Origin: an uncultured Agathobaculum sp. | GTDB lineage: Bacteria > Bacillota > Clostridia > Oscillospirales > Butyricicoccaceae | DNA length: 64,000 nucleotides | Direction of reading: 5' to 3' | Assembly: GCF_944384765.1 (NCBI RefSeq) | Contig: NZ_CALWUM010000008.1 | Location: forward strand, 1-64,000 | Shown: positions 15,083-22,275 of the stretch, piece by piece | Layout of the letters: the number at the start of each line of letters is the position of its first letter | Position numbering within the stretch: position 1 is the stretch's first letter | Translations under genes and position numbers: made by a program | Notes under the pieces: generated by a model | The model's database searches: none | Told to the model about the DNA's origin: nothing | Seen by the model: the letters and a program-made list of their open reading frames with translations, nothing else

Positions 15083-17120
15083 GTCGGTTCTCCTTTACAG
15101 CAGTTTGCATCAGGCAGGTGCTCGCGGTCACGCGCAGGCGCGTGCACAGCTTGACGCCGCCCATCAGAATATCAGCGGTCATATCGTCGGCGTTTGTGGT
15201 GAAGGACAGCTCGCCCGTCGCACCCTGGGCGCGCAGGCTCTTTTCCGTGCGCTCGCGCAGGCGCGCCTCGGCCCAGGCGGCCGCCTCGGCTTCGTCGCTA
15301 AAGTAGCGCGGCGGCTGGCCGTCGCACAGCACCTCCCAGTCTCCCGTTTCGCTCTCGTCAGGCGACAGGCCGTGCGGCCGGATCTCGGCGCTGGCCGAGG
15401 CGGACATGCGTCCGGTCACTGCGCCGACCGCGTTGGCTGTGGGCGCGCAGTCCGGGATGATGCACTGTGCGCCGAGCGCCTTGGCGGCCTCGGGCAGGAA
15501 CAGGTGCACCGGCCCGCCGATCCCCACGAGGGCGGCCGGCGCGCGGAATGCATAGTGCAGCAGGTTGTCTCCGCCGGCGTCGCGGTTTTCCCACTGCATG
15601 CGCAGCAGTTCCTGCATGCCCTCGTCCAGTCCGTGGCGGCGGAAATAGGGCGAGGCGTGCTCGAGCAGCATGCGGGAAACGCCGTAGAACACCTCGCGCG
15701 AAACCTCGTCGTAAATGCGCGCGCAGAAATCCTCGGGCAGCATGCGCAGCGAGTCCGCGGCGAAGGTCATAGCCAGCCGGGAGGCCTCACGGTTGTAGCG
15801 CGTGTAATCACCGCGCACGTGCATGATGTCGGTCGGGGTCAGACCGGCGCGCAGGATGACGCCCGCTTTTTCCAGCAGGCCGGTGTGCAGCAGATACTTG
15901 TCCACGCCGACCGCATCTGCAGCCTGCTGCAGGCTGAGCGGCCCGTTTTCCAGCGCGCGGCACAGGCGGCGGTCGGTCTCCTCGATCGCAAGGCGCTGCC
16001 AGTCCGTGCGGCCGAGCGTGAGGAACTCGTGCAGCGGCAGCGTGTGGGCGGGCACCTCACGCACCTGCGCGCGCAGCACGGGCAGGATGGCGGGATACTG
16101 TTCGGCGAGCACGCACAGCGGGATGACGCGGTCCGGGCCGAGGGACAGCGCGCCGTTTTTGTCCCAGCGGATGGCGCTGTCGCCGCCGAGCGCAAACGAG
16201 GTGGAAAACAATCCCTTGACCAGGGTTTTCCACTTGCCCACGCGGATGCCCCCGTCTGCGAGCAGGGGCGCGCCGTGCTCGATCAGCGCAACATCGGTCG
16301 TCGTGCCGCCGATGTCGACCACGACCGCGTTCTCCTGCCCGGTCAGCGTGCTGCCGCCGAGCGCGGACGCCGCCGGGCCGGACAACAGAGTTTCAACCGC
16401 GTGCTCAGCCGAGTACTGGAGTCCCATCAGGCTAGAGTCCGAGCGCACGATCAGGATTTCGGCATGGATGCCGCGTGCGCGAAACGCGCGGGTGACCGCG
16501 GCGATAAAGTCCTGCGTGATGGGCAGCAGGCCCGCGTTGAGCACGGCGCTCGCCGCGCGCTCCAGACTGGACAGGCCGGAGAACAGCTCGCTTGCGCACA
16601 CGACTGGCAGGCCGGTTTTTTCGCGGATGATGTCCGCGGCCTTTTTTTCGAGCACGCCGCCGTTGCGCATACCGTGGATCTCGCAGACCGCGCAGCCCTC
16701 CACGTCCGCAAACCAGTCGCGCGCCTGTGCGCGCAGCGTGTCCCAGTCCGGCTCCTCGATGATCTGGCCGGTGATCGTGGTCTTGCAGGACAGATAGCGG
16801 ATGTCGTCCGGATCGGTAAAGCCATAGTCCGCGCCGAAGCGGTCGATCCCGCGGCGGTCGATCCCCATGAGCAGCAGCCGCGTGCGGCGGAATTTGCCTT
16901 CCACACAGGCGTTGGTGGCCAGCGTGGTGGAAAGGCCGGCGACCGTGGCTGCGCGGCACAGGGCGGGGTCGAGCCCGTCGAGCGCCTCGAGGATGCCGCG
17001 CGTCAGGTCGTCATAGGTGGTCAGCGCCTTGTTTTGGCCGAGCACCTTGCCGGTGTCAAAATCATACAAAATGGCATCCGTACAGGTGCCGCCCGTATCG
17101 ATGCCAATAGCAGGCTTCAT
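15075..17120 (-). CDS. Hydantoinase/oxoprolinase-family (HyuA-like) ASKHA protein
   Basis: A 681-residue ASKHA-fold protein. The N-terminus IGIDTGGTCTDAILYDFDTG and the second phosphate loop VVVDIGGTTTDVALIEHG (~residue 265) are typical of the hydantoinase A family. Near the middle is LGGDSAIRWD, and near the C-terminus GIGGPVHLFLPEAAKAL. No HyuB subunit is present, arguing against hydantoin or 5-oxoproline hydrolysis. Stand-alone HyuA-like proteins occur next to ferredoxin-ASKHA activators and MtaA-like enzymes, so an ATP-dependent accessory role in corrinoid chemistry is more likely. The ATG at 17120 follows AAAGGAAG. Confidence 0.82.
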   Translation of the reverse strand: MKPAIGIDTGGTCTDAILYDFDTGKVLGQNKALTTYDDLTRGILEALDGLDPALCRAATVAGLSTTLATNACVEGKFRRTRLLLMGIDRRGIDRFGADYGFTDPDDIRYLSCKTTITGQIIEEPDWDTLRAQARDWFADVEGCAVCEIHGMRNGGVLEKKAADIIREKTGLPVVCASELFSGLSSLERAASAVLNAGLLPITQDFIAAVTRAFRARGIHAEILIVRSDSSLMGLQYSAEHAVETLLSGPAASALGGSTLTGQENAVVVDIGGTTTDVALIEHGAPLLADGGIRVGKWKTLVKGLFSTSFALGGDSAIRWDKNGALSLGPDRVIPLCVLAEQYPAILPVLRAQVREVPAHTLPLHEFLTLGRTDWQRLAIEETDRRLCRALENGPLSLQQAADAVGVDKYLLHTGLLEKAGVILRAGLTPTDIMHVRGDYTRYNREASRLAMTFAADSLRMLPEDFCARIYDEVSREVFYGVSRMLLEHASPYFRRHGLDEGMQELLRMQWENRDAGGDNLLHYAFRAPAALVGIGGPVHLFLPEAAKALGAQCIIPDCAPTANAVGAVTGRMSASASAEIRPHGLSPDESETGDWEVLCDGQPPRYFSDEAEAAAWAEARLRERTEKSLRAQGATGELSFTTNADDMTADILMGGVKLCTRLRVTASTCLMQTAVKENRHV

Positions 17121-17164
17121 GGCAATGCTTCCTTTCGAAATTGGTTCTGATTCAGGTTGTTTTC

Positions 17165-17294
17165 ATTATAGCGTCAAAGCGCGCGCACCGTATAGGAATA
17201 TAGTGTGGCGGTTTGCACAAAATTACCTTCATTTGGGACGATCGTCCAAAGCTGCGGCCGGAAGGTTGCCGCCGCCTGCCGGGCGGCTTATAAT
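17165..17294. promoter_or_regulatory. Divergent promoter region of the corrinoid-accessory genes
   Basis: A minus-strand TATAAT (17165-17170) precedes the HyuA-like gene and a plus-strand TATAAT (17289-17294) precedes the DUF1638 gene. Neither has a good -35 at 17 nt, as is common for activated promoters; the PocR-AraC protein at 19477-20676 is the obvious candidate activator. Confidence 0.5.
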
Positions 17295-17324
17295 AAAATC
17301 ATCAAGGAGAGGGGAATCATACCT

Positions 17325-18116
17325 ATGCGTATTGCGATCATTGGCTGCGCGGTGTTTAACCGCGAGATCTCCCACCTCGTGGCGGAGAGCCGGCACGCCG
17401 TGCGCGTCTGGTGGATGCGCCAGGGCCTGCACGGCACACCGGACATCCTGCGCACCGAGCTGCAGCGCGCGATCGACGAGGTCGAGCGCGAAAACGAACG
17501 CCTGCCTGAGGGGCTGCGGTTCGAGGCGGTCATTCTGGCCTACGGCCTGTGCTCCAACGGCGTGATCGGCCTGCGCAGCCGCTCGCTGCCGGTCGTGGTG
17601 CCGCGGTGCGACGACTGCATCTCGCTGTTCCTCGGCTCGGCTGACCGCTACCGCGAGCTGTTCCGCAAGCTGCCCGGCGTTTACTGGTACAACACCGGCT
17701 GGATCGAGCAGTCGCTCACCCCGTCGCGAGAGAACTACATCCGCCGCCGCGCGGAATATGCCGCGGAGTTCGGCGAGGAAAACGCGGATTTCCTGATGGA
17801 GTGCACCAACAACTGGATGGAGAAATACCAGCACTGCGGCTATATCACCTGCCCGCTCGGCGAGCGCGAGGGCTGCGAGGCGTATGCCCGCCAGGCGGCC
17901 GAGGATTTCGGCTGGGCGTTTACCAAGGTCGAGGGCGACATGGGCTATTTGGACGCGCTGGTCAACGGCCCGTGGGACGACGCGCGGTTTTTGACCTGCC
18001 CGCCGTATAACCGCATCGAGGCGGATTTCAGCAACCGCAAGTTCCGCAGCGTGCCCTGCGAAAAGCAGGACGCCGAGCCGGTTCCGGAGGAGGAGCGCTA
18101 CCGCCCTGTGCTCTGA
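17325..18116 (+). CDS. DUF1638 protein, associated with corrinoid methyltransferases
   Basis: A 263-residue protein. It begins MRIAIIGCAVFNREISHLV and contains AVILAYGLCSNGVIGLRS and LPVVVPRCDDCISLFLGS, which are typical of DUF1638. Cysteines are abundant (for example RCDDC, LTCPPYN), suggesting a metal or corrinoid site. From memory, DUF1638 genes are recurrent neighbours of MtaA-like methyltransferases and RACo-type activators in anaerobes, but the function is not established. ATG at 17325 follows an AGGAGAGGGG stretch; the longer frame back to 17205 runs through the promoter. Ends at a strong terminator. Confidence 0.82.
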   Translation: MRIAIIGCAVFNREISHLVAESRHAVRVWWMRQGLHGTPDILRTELQRAIDEVERENERLPEGLRFEAVILAYGLCSNGVIGLRSRSLPVVVPRCDDCISLFLGSADRYRELFRKLPGVYWYNTGWIEQSLTPSRENYIRRRAEYAAEFGEENADFLMECTNNWMEKYQHCGYITCPLGEREGCEAYARQAAEDFGWAFTKVEGDMGYLDALVNGPWDDARFLTCPPYNRIEADFSNRKFRSVPCEKQDAEPVPEEERYRPVL

Positions 18117-18136
18117 AAGGGGACAGCTCTACCCGC

Positions 18137-18172
18137 ATAAAAAGCCTCTGTAAACGCAGAGGCTTTTTATAG
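18137..18172 (+). terminator. Terminator of the DUF1638 gene
   Basis: ATAAAAAGCCTCTG (18137-18150) pairs perfectly with CAGAGGCTTTTTAT (18157-18170) around a 6-nt loop. The rest of the gap to 18318 shows no clear promoter, only a GGAGG site at 18305-18309. Confidence 0.88.
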
Positions 18173-18318
18173 TGGGGCAAAAAAACGATACTTTTTTACA
18201 ATGTCAATTATATCCGAAAGATGCACAATTTTCTCCTAACGGTTTGCCCCTCCGGCGTGTTATGGTTAAGACACCGATCAATGAGAGTGATCATCGGAGA
18301 AAATGGAGGTTGATTGCG

Positions 18319-19350
18319 ATGAAAAGAAACATGGACCAGTGGACCCGCGACCTGCTTGCAGCCCCGCAGAAAAAGGCTTTGCCGGTGCTGTCCTTCCCGT
18401 GCATCCAGCTGCTGAACATCACGGTAAAAGACCTGATTTCGGACAGCGACCTGCAGGCGCGCGGCATGAAGGCGGTTGCCGACCGCACCAACGCAGGCGC
18501 GGCTGTCAGCCTGATGGACCTGTCGCTCGAGGCGGAGTGCTTCGGCGCGCCCATCCGCTTTTCGGATGACGAGGTGCCGACCGTGACCGGTCCGGTCATC
18601 TCCACCGAGGTGGAAGAGGACGAGCGCATGGAGCAGGCTGAGGCGATGCAGGTGCCGGAGATCGGCGCAGGCCGCACCCAGATCTACATTGACGCGATCG
18701 AGAAGTGCATGGGCATGATCGAAGACCGTCCGGTATTCGCCGGCGTTATCGGCCCGTTCTCGCTGGCCGGCCGCCTGCTGGATGTCACCCAGTCCCTGAT
18801 CTACTGCTATGAGGAGCCGGACATGGTGCACGTAGTGCTCGAGAAGTGCGCCGAGTTCATTACCAAGTACATCCTGGAGTACAAGAAGGTCGGCGCAAAC
18901 GGCGTGGTAATCGCCGAGCCGCTCGCAGGCCTGCTGTCTCCCGCCCTCGCGCAGGAGTTCTCGGGCGATTACTGCAAGAAGATCATCTCCGCGGTGCGCG
19001 ATGAGAACTTCGCTGTAATCTTCCACAACTGCGGCAACACCGCGAACATCACCCTGGATTCCATGTTCTCCAACGGCGCGAACGCGTACCACTTCGGCAA
19101 CGCGGTCGATATGGCCGAAATCATGGACAAGGCCCCGGCGGACATCATCTGCATGGGCAACGTCGACCCGGCGGGCGAGTTCCGCAACGGCACGCCGGAG
19201 TCCATCCGCGCCAAGACCCTCGAGGTCATGGAGCAGTGCTGCAAGCACCCGAACTTCGTCATCTCCTCGGGCTGCGACATCCCACCGCTCTCGAGCTGGG
19301 ACAACATCGACGCGTTCTTCCACGCGGTCGACGAGTTCTACGCCAAGTAA
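18319..19350 (+). CDS. MtaA/uroporphyrinogen decarboxylase-family methyltransferase
   Basis: A 343-residue TIM-barrel protein of the HemE/MtaA superfamily. The zinc site typical of methylcobamide-dependent methyltransferases is visible: His-X-Cys in IFHNCGNTANI and a distal Cys in ISSGCDIPPLS. Such enzymes (MtaA, MtbA, CmuA C-domain) move a methyl group from a corrinoid protein to a thiol or other acceptor. True HemE lacks this zinc triad, and no other haem genes are near. The ATG at 18319 follows GGAGG; the frame upstream to 18172 begins inside a terminator. Confidence 0.85.
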   Translation: MKRNMDQWTRDLLAAPQKKALPVLSFPCIQLLNITVKDLISDSDLQARGMKAVADRTNAGAAVSLMDLSLEAECFGAPIRFSDDEVPTVTGPVISTEVEEDERMEQAEAMQVPEIGAGRTQIYIDAIEKCMGMIEDRPVFAGVIGPFSLAGRLLDVTQSLIYCYEEPDMVHVVLEKCAEFITKYILEYKKVGANGVVIAEPLAGLLSPALAQEFSGDYCKKIISAVRDENFAVIFHNCGNTANITLDSMFSNGANAYHFGNAVDMAEIMDKAPADIICMGNVDPAGEFRNGTPESIRAKTLEVMEQCCKHPNFVISSGCDIPPLSSWDNIDAFFHAVDEFYAK

Positions 19351-19380
19351 ACCCAGCGGTTTCCTCCTGTTCAAACCGCA

Positions 19381-19416
19381 AAGCAGCCCCGGCAGGCGCC
19401 GGGGCTGCTTGTTTTT
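19381..19416 (+). terminator. Terminator of the MtaA-like gene
   Basis: AAGCAGCCCCGGC (19381-19393) pairs with GCCGGGGCTGCTT (19398-19410) around a 4-nt loop, then GTTTTT. Confidence 0.88.
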
Positions 19417-19420
19417 GCAG

Positions 19421-19466
19421 CAAACAAAAGCGCAGCCGCCTTCTGCATGACGCAGGGGGCGGCTGC
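19421..19466 (-). terminator. Terminator of the PocR-AraC regulator gene
   Basis: GCAGCCGCC (19432-19440) pairs with GGCGGCTGC (19458-19466). Read on the minus strand the stem is followed by GCTTTTGTTTG, as expected just after the stop at 19477. Confidence 0.72.
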
Positions 19467-19476
19467 TGCTGCCTTT

Positions 19477-20676
19477 TCATTTTTTATGTACGCCATGGGC
19501 GCTGCGCTGCTCGCGGTATTTGCCCGGGGCGATACCGGTCTGTTTTTTGAAAATGCGGGTGAAATAGCTCTGGTCGTCAAACCCGACCGCGCAGGCGATC
19601 TCCGCGATCGGCATGCCGGTCGAGCGGAGCAGGGTCTTGCTGCGCTCGATGCGCAGACGGTTGACATATTCCGTAAACGTGCACCCAAGCTCGTCCTTGA
19701 TGATGCGGCAAAAATAGGATTTGGACAGATAGACCTGTTCAGCCGCCTGATCGAGCGTGAGTTTGTCGGTCAGGTGCTCCTTGATATAGGCGGTGGTCTT
19801 GAAAATCACGTTCTGGTGCTTGATGTCGTTGAGATCAAACACAAAGCTGATGAACTTGTGCAGGATCGCGCCGATCCAGCGGTTGAGCGACTCGATTGAG
19901 GTGAACGAGTCCGCCTCCTGCTCGTAGTGCGCGCACAGGTTGAAGATCTCATCCACATCCGCGCCGCCGTCGATTGCCGCGCGGCTCATAAGCACAAGCA
20001 GCTCGCGCACACGCGCCTTGATCTGCTGCTGGTCGTTCTCCGCCATATAGTAGATATGGACGAGCAGCTCGTTGAGCAGCTCCTGCGCGGCTTCCTTATC
20101 GCCTGAGCGGATGTGCTCCTGCAGGCGGCGCTCGCTGTCGATCGGGTAGGTGCGCGCCGCATCATCCGCCGACAGGTCGTACATCATCTGCAAAATCGCG
20201 GCCTGGTTGCCCGAATCCACATCGGGCGGCAGCATCTCGAGCGAGAAGGACGAGACCGCGGCCGCGATCAACTCGCTGAGCGAGCGCGCCTGCGCGGTGG
20301 ACAGGCGGGGGATGCCGTCGAGCGGTTCGGCCGTGAGCAGCGTATCCTCAAACGGCTCCTCCGCATCGTTGGACATGATGAACGGACCGGTGACAATGCA
20401 GTATTCCATCGGTGTGCCCGATTGCAGCGGCGGGGTCGCGATGAACACCAGGCCGCGCGGGCAGTAGTAGATATACTTACCGTCCCACCGCTCAGCCTCG
20501 TAAGCGCCGTACAGATGGGTCAGATAGGCGGTGCAGCAGGTGCCCTGCAGGGCGCAGGTGTTGTGATAGGGGGGACGCAGGAAGGATTTTGCAGACAGGT
20601 CGAGCAGCGTCGTGTGCACACCGGTCAGTGTTTCGATATGCCCGCACAGGCGGTCACAGCGTTCGGCCAATTCCAT
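19477..20676 (-). CDS. PocR-domain AraC-family transcriptional regulator
   Basis: A 399-residue regulator. The N-terminal ~170 residues look like a PocR sensory domain (cysteine-rich HNTCALQGTCC, then YYCPRGLVFIATPP). The C-terminal ~100 residues are an AraC DNA-binding domain with two helix-turn-helices (LTLDQAAEQVYLSKSYFCRI and MPIAEIACAVGFDDQSYFTRIFKKQTG). PocR domains are known from the propanediol/cobalamin regulator of Salmonella. Its position beside a corrinoid-related island suggests that it senses a methylated substrate or cobamide state. The ATG at 20676 has AAAGGAG 9 nt upstream. Confidence 0.87.
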   Translation of the reverse strand: MELAERCDRLCGHIETLTGVHTTLLDLSAKSFLRPPYHNTCALQGTCCTAYLTHLYGAYEAERWDGKYIYYCPRGLVFIATPPLQSGTPMEYCIVTGPFIMSNDAEEPFEDTLLTAEPLDGIPRLSTAQARSLSELIAAAVSSFSLEMLPPDVDSGNQAAILQMMYDLSADDAARTYPIDSERRLQEHIRSGDKEAAQELLNELLVHIYYMAENDQQQIKARVRELLVLMSRAAIDGGADVDEIFNLCAHYEQEADSFTSIESLNRWIGAILHKFISFVFDLNDIKHQNVIFKTTAYIKEHLTDKLTLDQAAEQVYLSKSYFCRIIKDELGCTFTEYVNRLRIERSKTLLRSTGMPIAEIACAVGFDDQSYFTRIFKKQTGIAPGKYREQRSAHGVHKK

Positions 20677-20721
20677 GGCGCCGCACTCCTTTCCATCGTT
20701 TGGCAAAATTTGTGTGTTTCT

Positions 20722-20750
20722 ATCATAGCACATTTGTGCGATTTAATCAA
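20722..20750 (-). promoter_or_regulatory. Promoter of the PocR-AraC gene
   Basis: Minus-strand -35 TTGATT (20745-20750), 17-nt spacer, -10 TATGAT (20722-20727). The spacer contains the inverted repeat GCACA-TT-TGTGC (20728-20739), a possible operator. Confidence 0.68.
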
Positions 20751-20775
20751 ATACGGAAATTTGTGCTTTTGCAAA

Positions 20776-22038
20776 TCAGCGAATGGCGCGCCCCTCCAGA
20801 TAATAGCGCTTTTCAAGCGCCGTGCCCATGGAGAAGGTCTTGCGGGGCAGCACGCCGCGCCGGAGGACATAGGGAAACAGCGCATCTTTGGGGAAATCGG
20901 GCAGTACAAACCCGATGCGGCCGGGCGCGTCCGCCAGATGGCGCAGGGCATCTGTGCCGTGGATAAAGTCGATGCCGGTTTGCGGGCGCGCGGCAAGATA
21001 GGCGTCGAGCGCCTGCTGGAGTGCGGAGACCGGCAGCTCGTCCGCTGCAAGCGGGAGCGCGAGCGTCCCCTCGCGCCCGCCGAACCGGCAGGGGAGGGGG
21101 GCTGTGTCCGCGCCGCGCGGTGCGTGCGCGGCGGCCCAGCCCTCGAGAAAGCGCAGCGCATCCGCCGGATCGGTGTCCAGCAGCAGGCGGTGCACGGCCT
21201 CAAAGCAGATGCTCTCGTCATGCAGATTGACCAGCTCGGCGAGCACCCAACGCGCCGGGTGGCTTGCGCGCGCCGCCGGGGAGAGCGCAGGTTTGAGGCG
21301 CTCCCAGTGCGCCTTGGCGGCGGCCATAGAGTGGTTGCCGTCCCCGGTGGCAAAGAGGAGGGGCGCGCCGTCCGGCGCGCGGCCGGCGGCCGCCTGCGCA
21401 TAGGCGTCCAGCCGGCGGAAAAACGCATCGGTCTGTGCGCCAGGCGCGGCAAGGCGGCCGGTGATGTGCCCGCCGCCCTGCATCAGCTCGAAATCATAGA
21501 GCGGCGGCAGGTCTTTGCACGCTGCAAACAGCGGCTCAAGCAGGGTGTGCGCGGGGTCGTCCGCAAACAGCATGATGTGCGGCAGCTCAAACGGCGCGGC
21601 GGCGCGGATGGCCAGCCGCGCGGGCACGCGCTCGGTCACGGTCGCCTCGGTTGGGCGGATGGGCGCGGTGCTGCCGGGCGTTTCGTCATAGGCCTCGAGG
21701 TCGAACGCGAGCAGCACACCGCGCCGCGGCGCGCCGCGGCCGGTGTCGCGCTCGATCAGCATAAGGCCCGCGGGCAGCGGGCGCAGCACATCCCGGCGCA
21801 GATAGTCCTGCATGGTGCGGTGGATGGCCGCAATCCGCGGACTGTCGTCCGCGCTCAGCCAGACCTCGGGCAGGGTCAGCCGCAGGCAGGAGGGTGCGTC
21901 GCCCACAAACCGGTCGGCCTGCGCCCAATAGGACGGCTCGGCCGTGAACTGGTCACAGGCGATGACCGCGAAGCGGGTCAGGTCGGTACCCGGGGCGGGA
22001 AACAGCAGCTGCGGGAGCCGGATGCAGTCGAGTGGCAT
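20776..22038 (-). CDS. DUF1015 family protein
   Basis: A 420-residue protein with family features RFAVIACDQFTAEPSYW near the N-terminus, the conserved FATGDGNHSMAAAKAHWE block (~residues 230-250) and IDFIHGTDALRHLAD near the C-terminus. DUF1015 members are widespread in Firmicutes and other phyla; the GDGNHS block resembles an active site, but no reaction is known that I can state. The ATG at 22038 has GGAGG 9 nt upstream; the long in-frame extension beyond 22038 overlaps spoIIE and is a GC-driven artefact. Confidence 0.85.
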   Translation of the reverse strand: MPLDCIRLPQLLFPAPGTDLTRFAVIACDQFTAEPSYWAQADRFVGDAPSCLRLTLPEVWLSADDSPRIAAIHRTMQDYLRRDVLRPLPAGLMLIERDTGRGAPRRGVLLAFDLEAYDETPGSTAPIRPTEATVTERVPARLAIRAAAPFELPHIMLFADDPAHTLLEPLFAACKDLPPLYDFELMQGGGHITGRLAAPGAQTDAFFRRLDAYAQAAAGRAPDGAPLLFATGDGNHSMAAAKAHWERLKPALSPAARASHPARWVLAELVNLHDESICFEAVHRLLLDTDPADALRFLEGWAAAHAPRGADTAPLPCRFGGREGTLALPLAADELPVSALQQALDAYLAARPQTGIDFIHGTDALRHLADAPGRIGFVLPDFPKDALFPYVLRRGVLPRKTFSMGTALEKRYYLEGRAIR

Positions 22039-22074
22039 GGCAGAGATCCTCCGAACAAAACGATGATGGTTACT

Positions 22075-22103
22075 ATTATACGGATGGCGGGCGGGTTTGT
22101 ATA
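22075..22103 (-). promoter_or_regulatory. Promoter of the DUF1015 gene
   Basis: Minus-strand -35 TATACA (22098-22103), 17-nt spacer, consensus -10 TATAAT (22075-22080). The rest of the 237-bp gap to spoIIE holds a 9-bp dyad CCGCCGCGC/GCGCGGCGG (22144-22152 and 22171-22179) and a -10-like TATACT (22245-22250) before spoIIE without an obvious -35 or Spo0A box. Confidence 0.65.
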
Positions 22104-22275
22104 GCAGTATTTTGCCGCAACCCTGTAACTGGATTGACATTTCCCGCCGCGCGAAGCCTGTCGCGGCACCGCGCGGCGGAATAAAATACGCAAAAAGCCT
22201 ATTCCCCCTGTTATTTTCCGGCAAAGCCCGCAAAATGTTTGGGATATACTGGGAAAACAAGGGAGGCATGGCAAC

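Noticed and set aside
14751..17150. A 799-codon plus-strand open frame opposite the HyuA-like gene
   Set aside because: It is antisense to a gene with clear family motifs, has Arg/His/Ala/Gly-rich sequence without recognisable domains, no ribosome binding site, and runs through the hyuA-like promoter end. Long antisense frames are expected in GC-rich DNA.
18319..19350. Haem biosynthesis uroporphyrinogen decarboxylase (HemE)
   Set aside because: The protein has the His-X-Cys...Cys zinc site of methylcobamide methyltransferases, and its neighbours are corrinoid-related, so the MtaA branch fits better.
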